Shown: in pieces, positions 1-12,687 of the stretch
Numbering within the stretch: position 1 is the stretch's first letter
Layout of the letters: each line of letters begins with the position of its first letter
Source: Zanthoxylum bungeanum
Taxonomy: Eukaryota; Streptophyta; Magnoliopsida; Sapindales; Rutaceae
Direction: 5' to 3'
NCBI GenBank assembly: GCA_019454045.1
Contig: SKCR01029077.1
Coordinates: forward strand, 62,001 to 126,000
Length of the DNA stretch: 64,000 nt
The notes under the pieces: generated by a model
Database searches by the model: none
What the model saw: the letters and a program-made list of their open reading frames with translations, nothing else
Told to the model about the DNA's origin: nothing
Program-made: the position numbers and the translations under genes

Positions 1-1840
1 TATTTCTCCCATTGTGAATTTTTGCTCTCCACTAAACCCAATCAACATTGTCGTCCACCTGTTTAGTTTGTCCAACTCGGCTCCCATATCTGCGAGGGCT
101 GTAGCGAAAATGATATTGGCCGAGGAGCCCGTGTCGACCAACACTCGCTTAATCATAAAGTTTGCCACTTGCAAGGAGATGACTAAAGCGTCGTGGTGAG
201 GGTTTAAATTGTGTGAATCTCCGTCGTCTGAGAACTCCATAGTCAAATTGGTGAACATCTTCTCTACAGCCATTGTAGTATGAGAAATACTGCTAGTAAG
301 AGCCCTCGAATGTCGTTTAGCCGCCGAATACGAGATTCCGCTGATTTCTGATCCTCCCGAAATAACATTAACGGTGTTGTTAATTGGTGGCGGTGGAGTT
401 GGAGTTTCTCCATGACCATCTCTCTCGTCCCTTCGTGCCAAGGTTGCTTTCCCCTTCTCAGTGAGGAAATCTCTCAAAAATCCTTTGTTTAATAGTTCCA
501 GGACCTCCAATCTCAGGGCTACACACTCTGCTGTCGTGTGTCCGTAGTCTCGGTGGAATTCACACCACTTTCTAGTGTCTTTTTTGGTAGAGCCGTCTCT
601 GGAACGTGGAGGTCATTTCACTTCACTCCCCATCTTTTTAAGTACTGATACCAATTCCCATGGGGAAAGTATAAAGTTGTAGTCCGGGAGCCTGGGTTTT
701 CTTGCTGGCATTTCTTCTCGGTTTTTGTATTGCCTTGATCGCCTGTCAATATCTTTGTAGAAAGGCCTTCGCTCTCCCCGTGATTGATTTCTCCTTTCCT
801 TATGAGAATGAATAACTATATCGGGTCGTCTGGGAGCAACAGGCCTTCTATCAACCCGTGTATTCGAAATGTCATCCATTCTCTTATTTCTTTTGTCCTA
901 TTCCCATCTTATTTCCACATGGGCCCGTGCCATGACCTAGTCCATGGTGTAACATCAGAACTTGGTTAATTTCTTATAGAGCCCACTATCATATAGCAGT
1001 CCGTTCTGGAAGGCCTCTACTGCTGTAGGTTGGTGGAGATCCGGAATATTAATTCTTTCCCTGTTGACCGAGCCACGTAGCTCCGTGGAGACTCTCATTT
1101 TCTTTGCTGGATGGAATTAAGATCGTTTGAAGTCTTCTCTAGTTTGCATGAACTTTCAAAGTGTTGTACGAACTTGTCAGCCAACTGCTGGTAGGACTCG
1201 ATGGATCTGTAGGGCAAGTTAATGAACCAAGTGAGGGCAGGCCCCGCCAGCGTTTCCCCAAAACATCTGCACATTCCAGCTTCCCATTGGTTCGGGGACA
1301 AGCCAGTCGACATCATCTTGTATTTGTAGTGTATTACGTGATCGTCTGGATCGATGGACCCGTCATATAGCTTCATCTCGGGCGGGCTGAATTTTCGAGG
1401 GAGTTCAACAGCTACAATGACTCCACGAATGAGGTATCAGAAATTGCTCCAACTCAGCTCTTTCTGATTGGAAACCTTACCCCCGGTAGTCTAGACATGA
1501 TCGCTTCATTGAATTCCATCATCTCTCTTCTCATGGAGCTGTCAATTTGATGAGTGGGATCGAGAGATGAGTTCGGGCCATGTGAAATAGGTGGGTTATT
1601 GTCGTCCTACTCATTTGATGTGGGCGGGATTATCGGATTTCCTTGATCGCTTGGATCACTGGTCTGACCATGAATGTTGTTACACTAAGGGTTGGATGAC
1701 AACTGCTCCAGCTTTTTCTGTAGGCTTACGTTGGAGTTTCGCATTGTCAAATTTTCCTCTTCTAAAGCTTGTAAACGTTCTTGGAGCATGGTAAGTTGTG
1801 CAACCATGGGATCCGGCGTCTGCTCGTCGCTTGAGGCCAT
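1..1840 (-). pseudogene. Tat-like Ty3/gypsy gag-protease remnant
   Basis: Read on the - strand from an ATG at 1840 towards position 1. It starts with a coiled-coil-like N-terminus. At 1376-1095 comes a retrotransposon gag domain (motifs GSIDPDDHVIHYKYKM and LTWFINLP). Near 580-520 is a CCHC-like knuckle CEFHRDYGHTTAEC, and near 190-100 the aspartic-protease active site LVDTGSSANIIF. The order gag, knuckle, protease and the wording of the knuckle resemble Tat-clade Ty3/gypsy elements. The frame is broken by several stops and shifts, so no complete polyprotein is made. The element runs off the left edge of the window, so reverse transcriptase and integrase are not visible. Its LTR and primer-binding site lie directly to the right, which fixes the orientation. 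Confidence 0.85.
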
Positions 1841-1904
1841 TATCAGTTGCTCGTAGCGTGTAAATCAAATGGGTTTAATTTTTTGCAAAAAATCCGCTTA
1901 GTAG

Positions 1905-1922
1905 GCCCCACGGTGGGCGCCA
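1905..1922 (-). other. primer-binding site of the gypsy element
   Basis: On the - strand the sequence TGGCGCCCACCGTGGGGC lies 3 bases inside the LTR end at 1926. This TGGCGCC-type tRNA primer-binding site is common in plant Ty3/gypsy elements. It marks the LTR at 1926-2498 as the 5' LTR. Confidence 0.8.
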
Positions 1923-1925
1923 AAT

Positions 1926-2498
1926 TGTGGATGGTGATTTCGGCCGTGGTCCACAATCGAGAATTAAAATGAAGGGCACCAGCGAACCTGTAAAATAAGG
2001 GTAGTAAGAGTGAGAAGGTTACTACCCACCGGTGTGGTGGAAGCCGTAGGCACTCCGACGCTCAAGTCAGTAATATGGATAGGTCCGAAGTAAGGAGAAC
2101 AAGGCTTGAAGTTACCTCAGTCTCCGTTTGTTTGCCGTGAGGGCATGGTATTACAACTTATTCAATGATAGGTAGTAGTGCAATGTGATCTCCCATTCTC
2201 TATGCCTTGGCTCTTCTCTTTTATAGGCCCTCCCTAATGTGGGGTCTCTCTTTTGGCCGTTGGGGTTATTGTAACTGGCGACTTTATGGATGGTTTATGC
2301 CTGGTAACTGATGACTTTATGATGCTGTTTATGAATTTAGGTTTTCTCTTGATCTGGTAACTGGTGTCTGTTGGTTCTCTTGATGACAATGGGCTTGGGC
2401 CCGCGAAGCCTCTTGGCCCACTAATGGGCTTCGGGTTTGGTGGTTGTCCCTGGGGTAAAATGTCGATTTTACCCTTTGGCCCAAATTTGGCCCGTACA
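1926..2498 (-). repeat. 5' LTR of the Tat-like gypsy element
   Basis: On the - strand the sequence begins TGTACGGGCC and ends CCATCCACA, i.e. TG...CA termini, and is followed at once by the primer-binding site and gag. A TATA box (CTATAAAAG on the - strand, 2218-2226) lies inside it and would drive leftward transcription. The right boundary at 2498 is less sure, because the next bases (GTACA...TTAATAAAAG) resemble a second copy of a dispersed repeat at 32207. The partner LTR is outside the window. Confidence 0.7.
2218..2226 (-). promoter_or_regulatory. LTR TATA box
   Basis: CTATAAAAG on the - strand within the gypsy LTR, followed by a pyrimidine/purine-rich leader towards gag. It is placed as expected for a U3 promoter. 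Confidence 0.55.
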
Positions 2499-2824
2499 AC
2501 ACTTAATAAAAGAGAAATTAGTCATTTTACACTTATGATTTCATTAATACATTACATTTAGCACATTTATAAAATAATAATTAAATTTATGTTTTATATA
2601 TTTTTATTGTGATTTATGAGATACCAATTAAGATGTGCATAAACAAATGAAAGTTCATTAACATGCACATTTAGTATTTTTCCTTTTTTGCCATACAATG
2701 TAAAAATCATGCATAGTTTATCAAAATCACTCAGTTTAAGTCAATATCCATGCATTTCATTTTCAATCAATAATAATCAATGACAATGTATATTTAATGT
2801 TAAAAATTCAAAATGAAATATATA

Positions 2825-2872
<48 letters not shown>

Positions 2873-2989
2873 CTTATGTGATATCATTGATATTAAATGA
2901 GATTAATTATACGATTTAGGCATATGATGATATCAAATGAAAATCAATTGCAATATACTGTGCTTAATCACTAGTATGCTTCGAACTCA
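2499..2989. repeat. AT-rich spacer with dispersed repeat and (TA)n
   Basis: Bases 2499-2625 match 32207-32330 in the same orientation (shared blocks include CATTTTACACTT and TTTATGTTTTATATATTTTTATTGTGATTT), so this is a dispersed repeat of unknown type. A (TA)n microsatellite covers about 2818-2870. Nothing coding is seen. Confidence 0.7.
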
Positions 2990-4245
2990 AATTCAATTTG
3001 CAATGTAGATAAGCATACAAGTATAGATTGGAGGAAACAGTACCAATATTTCCTTAAATACGAATTTTACCTTTTACTGTTGTCATCAAGTGACAGATCC
3101 ACCAATTATCCAAAATTTATTTATCTTTAGGATTGAGTTTAGACATTCTTCATGTTGAGCTCTTTCCCTATCCTTTTCGAGTCTTTGGGATTAATTGTAT
3201 TTTTCATTGATAGATCATTCCCAAAGCTTCCCATACAAAATTATTCAAGTGCATTTTGGTACCCAAATTTTCTTGGGTCCATGGGGGTTAATTTTGATTC
3301 CTTGGGGAATCCATGCATTTTCTTTCACATTTTTGTTCATACACTCAAATATTTTATGTATTTTCTTATTGCATGCATGACATGTGATATTTTCATTAAT
3401 AGCAACATTTGCATGAAAATTGGATGCCTTTACAAAATAGTTCTTCAAAAATTTTCTTTTGATGTAAAGCCTATATCCTAAATTTTCTTTCCCAAAGTGA
3501 ATTTTGCTACAAAGTTATGCAAATCTATAACCTTTTTTATTTAATGCAATATTTTCATTTATAATAGATTCACAATCACATGTATTTGAGCTAGATGACA
3601 TGTTAGATGTGCTCTTTTTAAGTTCTAACTTTTCATCATTTAAACATGTAATTTCTTTTTCATGCATTTTATTTTTCTCAACAATTGATGCATGATCATT
3701 TAATAATAATGAATGCTCATTTTTAATCAATTTATGATTTTTCTTAAGCAATTCACATAACTCATGTAATTCATTAAAAGCATCAAGCAATTCGTTATAT
3801 TTAAGAGAGTCATGTACCTTTTATTCTTCGCTTTCAAAGAAGAAGTCATCATCCTCGATTTCCATAAAGGCGAGGTTTGTTCTTTCTTCAATTTCCTCAC
3901 CGGATGAGCTGGAGTCGCTATCGCTCCAAGCTGCTTTCATTGCCTTCTTCTTGATTTTTTCTTTGAATTTTCTCAGTGGGCAATCAATAGATATATGACA
4001 TGGTTTTCCACACTCATAGCAAATTATTTTATTGTGCTTCCGTGGCCATTTTTCTTATTTTTTCTCATCTATCATTGATTTTCTTTTAAGCTTTTCAGAT
4101 TTGAGGAACTTCTTGAATTTATTGGTCATATGTGCCAACTCATCATCGATATCTTCTTCTTCATTATTTGAGCTAGCATCATCCTCTTTTCTCACAAATG
4201 ACTTAAGGGCTAATTGCTTATTTTTCTTTTCTTCTTCTTCCCTTC
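2990..4245 (-). pseudogene. copia C3 gag/protease region, downstream half
   Basis: The - strand continues a Ty1/copia gag from the other side of the big insertion (19990-20657). Going leftwards one reads an acidic/lysine-rich stretch (KQLALKSFVRKEDD), a first zinc knuckle CYECGKPCHISIDC (near 4025-3980), a coiled coil (3790-3515), a second knuckle CHACNKKIHKIFEC, a GPKKIWVPK motif, and then protease/pre-integrase text (GGSVT.DDNSKGKI). Two knuckles and the GPxxIWVPK motif fit SIRE-like plant copia gags. Several stops and frameshifts mark it as dead. Pol beyond about 2990 is missing. The frame joins that at 19981 across the CCTTC target duplication, which shows this is the host of the composite insertion. 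Confidence 0.8.
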
Positions 4246-4686
4246 TGATGTGATCCTAACAGCATGGATCGATTTCGTTTGTTTAGGCTTATTTATTATT
4301 TATTTTCATATATGGAACCAACGTGAATGTTTGTTTTTATTTATTTTTTGGGTTAATTTATTTTATTTATTTATGGGTTCAAAATGGGCTAGAAATTATG
4401 AGTTATGAGCTTTTAGTTGGTAATTGGTAGTTTAGGGCTATATTAGTCTTTTTAGCTCTCTTAGGGTTTGAGTATGTTACTATTTAAACTTAAAAACAAC
4501 TCTTAATGAGCAACCTATTATTTTGTGCGTGAATAGTAACCTATTTTCTTGAGATTGAGAAAATTTTATCATCGTTCAGTGATTGAACAAAGACTTATCA
4601 AAGGGTTGGCATAATTTGTGGCGTCCTATTTGCTGGCAAAATTCGTCTGAGGCTATCTCCAAGGGTTTTCAAGGACAGGTTCTTTG
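4246..4686 (+). repeat. gypsy A 5' LTR, first part
   Basis: Begins TGATGTGATCC just after the target duplication and matches 16757-17180 (+) and 19549-19976 (inverted) at nearly every position. It is interrupted at CTTTG (4682-4686) by copia C1 and resumes at 14672. Joined, the LTR is about 500 bp and is followed by a tRNA-iMet-like primer site. By eye this copy shares more diagnostic bases with the inverted copy 3 than with copy 2. Confidence 0.8.
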
Positions 4687-6721
4687 TGTTAGTGTTCCTA
4701 GAACATGCCAAGGATCTAATATGCATGAAAACATGTTCATAAATTCAAAATAAGTTGCAGAATTACTTACATTGAATGGATTTGAGCTTTAAAATTTTTG
4801 AGAAGAAGATCTCCAAGATTCTTCCTTTGTTGATTCCAAGCTTTGAGTTGAAGATCTCCAAGATCTTTCCTTTGTTGATTCTATGCTTTGAGTGTTGATT
4901 CCAACTCTTGAAGTGGTTTCCCTATCACCTTTGTTGATTTGTTGAAGTGCTAGCTAACTTGATTTTGCCATAAAATCAAAGAGAGGGAGGCCATAGTTCA
5001 CGCCCATTTGCTTAGTGTATTAGGGTTTTATGTTGTGTTCATAGTGTGAAGAGAGAGGGCTTGGGTTTTGTTTAAGGGTTTTTACCCTTTTCACAAAAAC
5101 CATGTAGTTGGGGTAATTTGGTTTCACCTAAACCAAGTAGTTGGAAAGTAAGTGGTTTTGGCATAAATGCCAACCACTTTCCAACCACCACTTCACATGT
5201 GTGACATGTGTGAAGTGGGCCCCACCATTTTGAATTCAAAATTAAAAATGTCTCTACAAATATTTGCCGCGGCTCGGATCCGTTTAATCCGATTAAACAA
5301 ATTTTCGTCGTTAAATAATTAAATCTAATTTATTTAAATAACGATGCCTCGCAAATATATTACGAACGTCGTTTATGAATTAATTCTAAATTAATTCGTT
5401 CATTCGTATTAAAGTCCGACTTTAATTTCGTAATGAAATCCATTTCATATTAATATATCCGATATATTAATTTTAGCCCATGCGAATAAATAAAATAGAA
5501 AAATCAAATTTAAATATTAAATTTATTTTATCGATTAATTTCAAATTAATCGCGTTCTCTCTCTTCCGAACACATTTAATCCCAGATTAAATAATACCTC
5601 AATTAATCTCAGATTAATTTTCTCTCTCTTAATTAATCTCAGATTAATTCTCTCTCTTAATTAATCCCAGATTAATTCTAATTAAATCAACTGTCATCGG
5701 TGAATCTTTGGGAAGCGACCCAAGAGATCCCTGGATATGTTGGCAGTAAATATGATCATCGGATTATCCGAATACGTGCGTACCTCGTACCACGTGCTTA
5801 CCGATTTACAAGACATGGTTGGCTTCTAGCAAAGCACCGTGCCTACCCAATTCTCCAGAAATATTCTTACTGGAATATATAATCTATGTCAGGCGTAGTA
5901 TACGTAGTATTGCGTATTGCGATCCAGTATCGAATGTCACGTGCTAGGCCTGGGGCTGGAACTGTGTCTTCCCCGTACGAAGCACATGTCGGATGTCTGG
6001 TAACTAGTCTCTATTATCGGATATACATGACCTAGTCATAATATCCCGATGACTGCAGTAATTAAGAGCACTAGTACCGTATCCTACGTGACATCATCTC
6101 CACTATGTTTGGAGTGATACTTCCGTCTTGACATCACATCCAATACACTACGATTCTCAATATACCCAGCAGAGGCGTACACAGAACCAGTTAAAACCCT
6201 GAACGACTAAAACTAAAGCATACCGATTGTCGTAAGTATTAGCGATGCAAGTCTCAGGTTAAGACCAAATACAACTACCCTGATATCGGACTTCCATAGA
6301 CACATAGTCATACTACCAATGGAATTCCGAGGGGTCTATCCAGAGCGAAGCTGTTTCCGCACCATCGGTAAACACAATCTCATATCACACTTGCATAAGT
6401 ATCCAATACTTAAATATATGAGAACTATGTCGTTGTGCTCCCACAACGCGCACAAGTGCAATACTAGTCTATTTCGCATTATCGATGACCAGTCTCGATA
6501 ATACTATGACTAGGGATATTTAATGATTAATCCTTTGAGGACTGATACGGTCTCATATCATCTCAATCCAGGAACTAATCATAGGGACCTCATATCATTT
6601 ATACATCTAGGTGATCTAATCACAAATGATAAGAGCATAATCTCCTTGTCACATAGTTAATTTGTACAACAACACCATGATCTGTACAAATAGTGACGCT
6701 ATGGGTCATAACTGTCCAACA
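4687..6721 (-). repeat. copia C1 copy 1, 3' LTR
   Basis: 2035 bp, matching 12688-14671 almost throughout. Both contain runs of TTAATTAATCCCAGATTAAT-type repeats and a strongly conserved block around 5690-6720. The same LTR family recurs at 29411-31361 and 45234-47170. Confidence 0.93.
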
Positions 6722-6735
6722 ATCTCCCACTTAGC
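6722..6735 (-). other. polypurine tract of copia C1
   Basis: On the - strand AAGTGGGAGATTG abuts the 3' LTR. The same tract with the same spacing lies at 45223-45235 in the other C1 copy. Confidence 0.75.
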
Positions 6736-9700
6736 CTATAGCCAGTCACTCGAGTGTCTTACACCCGAACTATGTACAGTTCGCTCAAACTGCTGAGGAA
6801 AGGCTTTCGTCAGCGGATTTGTATGATTATCGTCTGATGCAATTCATTCGATCATCACATCGCCACGATGTATGATCCGAACGAATCAGATGAATAGTCG
6901 AAGTATATATCTGGATCGTTGATGAGACCATTAATTCTTTATTTTACGCTGTAGCCTAGCTCAGCTGCTAACAGAACTATATCTAATCTAATTAGATTTA
7001 TTAATGAATCAGATGGCTTCTATTGCTGCCTCAGCCGCAGCAATAACCCGCGTTTGTTGTTTATTCGGTAACAGTATCTTGCTTTGAAGATTTCCAGCTC
7101 ACTGTTTTGTAATTCAAACTGTATAGTACCATTGCTTTTATCGGTTAGGACGCTTGCAGCAGTGATCCCAGTCACTTCAAGTTCTCATTCTCCATAGTTT
7201 AAGACATCATCCGTAGTTCTCTAAGATACTAACGGATGTTCTTAATATAAATCCAGTGACTATCACTTGGATTGACCTATTTGTGACTCCATATGCTCAA
7301 AGCGTATGAGACACCAGGTCGCGTACATTTTTCAATGTACGAGTTCTCGCAGAGTGTCAACAACCTTTAGATCTAACTCAGTAGATCTTTATTCCTAGAA
7401 TAAAGGTTGTTACTCCCAAGAATTCTACGGAGAATTTTTTAATGAAAGCCAAGCTTTCACCGATTGTAATATGGGATTATCATTTCCAAGAAATGACATA
7501 TCATCATTATTTAGGACATCATTGTCAGTGCGCTCCCACTAACCTCCTTATATACACAAGAATCATATTCGTTTTGAATCAAATCATACACCATTATGAT
7601 TACATCAAAACGATAGTTCCAAGAACCCAATGCTTACTTCAATCCATACATGGATCGAATAACCTGCAAACCTTGTTTGCTAGTTTTGGTACTACAAAAC
7701 CGTCAGGATGTTATAAACATCCTCCAAGGAGGTTTCCGTTTAAGGAAAGCGATTTTGATGTTCAGCTGCCATATTTCATGAATGAAACATGCAGCATCAG
7801 CAAGCATTATCCAAATGGATTTATCCATGGAAACAGGTAAAAGGTTTCGTTGTAATTGACACAATGTTGATAACGATACCTTTTCGCTTCAAGCCTAACT
7901 TAGTACGTTGGTATGTTTCTATCCATGTATGTCTTCCTTGAAGACTCATATAGTACCAATAGGCACAATGCCTTCTGGTACATCAACTAGTCTCTAAACA
8001 TAGTTGGTATACATGGAATCCATTTCGGACTTCATGGCACTTTGCCATAATAGGGAGTCGATACCTTGTATCACTTCCTCATACGTAGTCAGTTGATATT
8101 TCTCAAAAGATTGACATCTTTATAAGGTGAGATCAGAAGCCCATACCCCAGGTTGTTTTCTGACTCTCTCTGATCTACGCGGTTCTTGTGTATTTGAAGA
8201 TTACTGGTATAGTTTCATCCATGATGAACTGTTCATGTTTCATTAAGGACTTGGTGCCTTAAACAGTATAACTCCGATTTTCATCGAGTTTTACTATCCT
8301 CCCACTTACCACTACATATCGGTATTCCTTTTAGGAAAACCGCATGGTGAGAAACAATTACATTTTTCTCAAGTGAGTTGTATAAGTACTATACTTTGGT
8401 TTCCCTAGGATAACCTACAATTGGCACTTATCCAATTTGGGTTCTTGTTTGGTATCATCCAAACATATGCTTAGCATTCCCAAATCAACAGGAATGAGAA
8501 AACCCGGTTTCTTTCCTGTTCATATCTAATATGAAGTCTGTCAAACAGATTTTCATGGAATCTTATTCAAAATAAGTATTGCACTATTAATGCTTACCCC
8601 TTTTGAAGGAAAATGGTAGCTCAGAGCGACTCATGATTAACCTTATCATGTCCAACAAAATTCGGTTTCTCCGTTCGGACACACCGTCAAACTGACGTGT
8701 TCCGGGAGGAGTCCTCATTGAAAGAATACTATACTCTTTCATGTATATGAGAAACTTACTGCTTAAGTATTTTCATTATGGTCAAACCGTGATGTTTTAA
8801 TATTTTAGCTGATCTATTCGTCTATTTCGTGTCGAAACTCTAAAAGTTTCCGATTTGTGTTTCAAAAGAAACATATAACCATAACGCGATGCCACATCCG
8901 TAAGTTCACGAAACATTCATATCCACCTCTAGCCTAACTAGACATGGGCCCACTTGCTTCACTATGAATAGGGCTAACAGATCGGTGACTCTTGCACTTC
9001 TACCAAGTAAAAGGTATTTTAGGTACTTTACCTAATAAACTAGATTCGTAGACTTCATTTGAATAAAATCAAATTTGTCCTAGTACCCACTCTTCGAAAG
9101 TGTGGATATACGAGTCTTGTTTAATGTGTCCCAGACAACACTGCCACATATAAGTTTTATCTGATCAAATCAGTTTGAGTTACTTGTTTGTCATGTTATA
9201 TGTTTGAGATTTATTTATATTCAAAATATAAATACTGTTATTCACATCTAATGTGTTTATCTCAATATCATCTTTATAAAATAAAACATTTTAGTGTTCT
9301 AGAATATAAAGGTATACTCACAACGAGTTATACACGATATATAGATATTGTTTCTAGTCAAACTAGTTACGTTTTAACAGTTTCCTAATTTAAGTACATA
9401 CCCGAATGGTAGTTCCTAAACTTAGGTATCTACGGTTAAAACAGCGACTGTCGTCCCGTTTCATATTCGCAGATTAATCTCATCTGAAGTCAGTATCCTG
9501 CTCACAGCAGATTCTGCACATCAATGCATATTTATGTATCACACTAAGTATTTAAAATCCAATTTTAATACTAGTAGTGAACATATTTATGACAAACATA
9601 TTTGAAGTCAGAGCCTTGCTCGTCTTCAATTCATTCATATCTGCTTTGTCTATACGACAATCACGCTTCAATGACCCCGTTTGCCACAATTTAGGCAGAC

Positions 9701-10336
9701 ATCTTGGGATATGTGTTTTATCTTCCTAGAAGATTATAATGATTTTGCCTTTGCCCTTTTTCACATTCCAGAAGTCTTTGGCCAAGCCTTGGCCTTCTAG
9801 AATATCGAAGTAAGATGCGTTTTGCGCTACTTGCCTTATTGCAAACTTTGGCTTTGTCTCCTTGAGAATGACCATTAACTCTCCAAGAGTTATTAATTGC
9901 AATTTAATACTTCTAAGATCTAAGAATAGATCTATGAAGATCCTTCAATTTCTTCATCATACTTTAAGGATCTAATCCTTAGTTCTGATTAGGAAATTAA
10001 TGAGTCTTTATGGCAAGCATAATGGATTAAACATTAAAGTTATCATCACATGAATCTTCCAAAGATCATGCTCTACTATTTGCTTAACTCCGGGCTTAGG
10101 CCTAAGATGTTATTTTATCAAATAAAGTAACTTCTTAGTTTCAGGACTATCCTGAAATTTATTCCCAATTTGAAAATTAAAGTCGTCTAAACACATTTTC
10201 CCTAGGATAATGTTTTAAACACTAATCTTTCAATTTAATCTTGATTCTAATAGTCCAACTATTTAATCAACGATTTCAGGTACAATCTAATGTAAGGATT
10301 ACTATAGTCTAACTATATAACTTATTACAATTTTAT

Positions 10337-10518
10337 TGGTAAAAAATCAAATATTTATTGATTACTATAATCCAATTATATAATCATTATAAATGATCGG
10401 TAAAATTCAAATATATATTGATTACTATAATCCAATTATATAATCAACTATAAATGAAGGGTAAAATTCAAATATATTGATTACTATAATCCAATTATAT
10501 AATCAACTATAAATGAAG
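10337..10518. repeat. 60-bp tandem repeat in the C1 leader
   Basis: Three successive copies of a unit containing GATTACTATAATCCAATTAT, with a period of 59-60 bp. The equivalent place in the other C1 copy (about 27735-27845) has fewer units, so the array varies between copies. Confidence 0.8.
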
Positions 10519-12670
10519 TAGTTTGAATACAGTCCAACTGTTTAAGTAAAACAACAATAAATATTAGTCCAACTAATATATAATTTATTTGACGAATGAT
10601 ATTTGATTGAGCGCTTATGGCAAGTGACTAAACGAATATTGCAAATCTAATAATTGCCTCCCACTATTTTTCGGCGAGCCTCTAACCCTTTGTGGAGTAC
10701 TCGGGAAACCTAGTTTCCTAGTAGGCTAGGATCCAGTTAAATAACACACAATCTTGACTTTGGCCAAAAAATTGTATGATACTTAACTAGGTAGATCTCT
10801 AAGATCAATTGGATCTCATCCAATTCATAGATCCAGTAGGTGGACATCCAAGTCCGAAACATATATCTTATATATGTCAATATATCAAATATATTACCTA
10901 ACCTTTTTCCTCTGAATCAACTAAGCCTTGGCTTTGGTACAACAAACTTAATGATCCCAGTCAAGCGGAACCCATTGACATGGAAAGCTTCGTAATCAAT
11001 GTCGATGGACAAGAAGTGATCTTGACTTTGGCCAACAAATCACGACTTGGACAAGACACCGATATGGAACAAAACTCTCATGATTCAAACACATCCGCAA
11101 TTGACAAAGGTCTTGACTTTGGCCAACAAACCAATGCCAACTTTGGATCTTGAGTAAGAATCACTCAACGAAAGGAAAAACGCTTAATATGTTTTGAGGG
11201 TTTTTCGCGTGCAAATTGGCAACCAATTTATTATTTTTGTTAAGGTCTCATCATCATACACCCTTAAACATGCATTCTAAATACATAATAAAGCGCGTAT
11301 AAATAAATAAATTTATAATGATATGCAGATGTATATGTCACAAATTTTTCCTAGAACAAATCACTCAATTTCCCCTCCCCGGCTAGAACTATTCTAACTT
11401 CTACCCAATTACATAGTACAATAAAGAAACCTCATTTACATTGAGGGGAATTGGTGAGAAGAGAAATACAAAGAATAAGGAGATAAAATGCTGGACACTC
11501 AGGTCCAATTTAAATAAATTCTAAATTTATTACAATTTCCAAAATTGCCCTCGCCCTTCTAATATCCATCCGATATACATTATTCATACAACACATTCAT
11601 GTATTCATACAAATCATGTTATTCAATCAATCTAATCCAATTAATTAATCTTTGAATTAATGACCATCCAATGTTCAAATAACGATTTGATTTGCACGAG
11701 TCCAACTCGTTTAAGAATAAATACTTAAAGTACGTATTCTTGAATTATATCGAACTACAACTTTAAATCCAATTTATTTGTATTCAATACTAATTCCAAA
11801 TTTAATATTTACACTTACTTATAAGCCTCAAAGACTTGGATTCCAAATCCAATCTTAATGGGTCTCAAAGGCCTAATAACATCCAATGTCATTTTAATTA
11901 AAGTCCAATGGGCTTTTAATTAATTCTTAAGGCATGGGCTTTGGCCATAATGGGTCAAACCCAAAATGCCAAGGCCCAATAGGAATCACCCTATTGCCTA
12001 CAAATTAATTTAGGCCCATTAGGCCCAATTAAATTCTTTAAAGGGCCAAGTGCTGTATTTGGACTTTATGGAATTGGTTTTGGGCCCAATTGGATCCAAT
12101 CCAAAAGTCCAAAACCAAAATTAGTCAAACCAAGCCCATTAAGCCCAAATACACACTTTTAGCCCAATTCATAATTAAAGGCTTATTAACATAATTATAA
12201 TATTCCAAATATGACAATTATTTTAATTAAAGTGTATTAGCCATGATTAATTAATTAAACTCAATATTTCCAAAATACCAATTAACTTAATTAATCATGC
12301 TTAATCCATCAATTCATGCTCAACACAAATTGAATCCTAAATTCATCATTCCATGCTCAACATGCTCTTTGATTTTAACATAAACTTTATTGACTTTGAT
12401 TCCAATCCAATCAAACCAACAATCAACATTTAAACACATTATTTCATGTTACAAAAAATCAAAAACATGCAGTGGACTGCACTGTATATTCGGCCAAGTG
12501 AGGGGGGATACTAAATTTTTGATCCAATCATTTATTTCAAATCTAATCATGCATAACTCTAAGATATCATATTCTAAGCATGCTCAAAGCATCAATTTGA
12601 AGAAATCATATTCAATACACAAAAGCCCCAAATTTTAGTCTCATGAACCTTAAAATTTTCATGCTTAAAA

Positions 12671-12687
12671 TTGGCTCTTGATGCCAT
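12671..12687 (-). other. primer-binding site of C1 copy 1
   Basis: On the - strand ATGGCATCAAGAGCC follows the LTR end directly. It is a mutated form of the copia tRNA-iMet site TGGTATCAGAGCC, which is perfect in C1 copy 2 (29394-29406). Confidence 0.75.

Larger units (their letters stand above)
6722..12687 (-). pseudogene. decayed C1 gag-pol internal region
   Basis: The - strand carries copia pol in broken frames. Around 7840-7440 the reverse-transcriptase region can be followed (EGFVVPK, ANKVCKL, QNEYDSCVYK-like words), matching 44106-44495 on the + strand of the second C1 copy. Integrase-like text lies to its right. The 5' third (about 10000-12687) shows no coding signal; it matches 27479-29410 in the other copy. 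Stops and shifts are dense, so no protein is expected. Confidence 0.8.

Noticed and set aside
3152..3481. ORFs on the + strand at 3152-3481
   Set aside because: Shadow of the copia C3 gag on the opposite strand, which has the zinc knuckle and GPKKIWVPK motifs.
5700..5882. Conserved 60-codon ORFs in the C1 LTRs (also 13659, 30342 and others)
   Set aside because: They are antisense to the element, vary in length between copies, and follow from general DNA conservation of the LTR.
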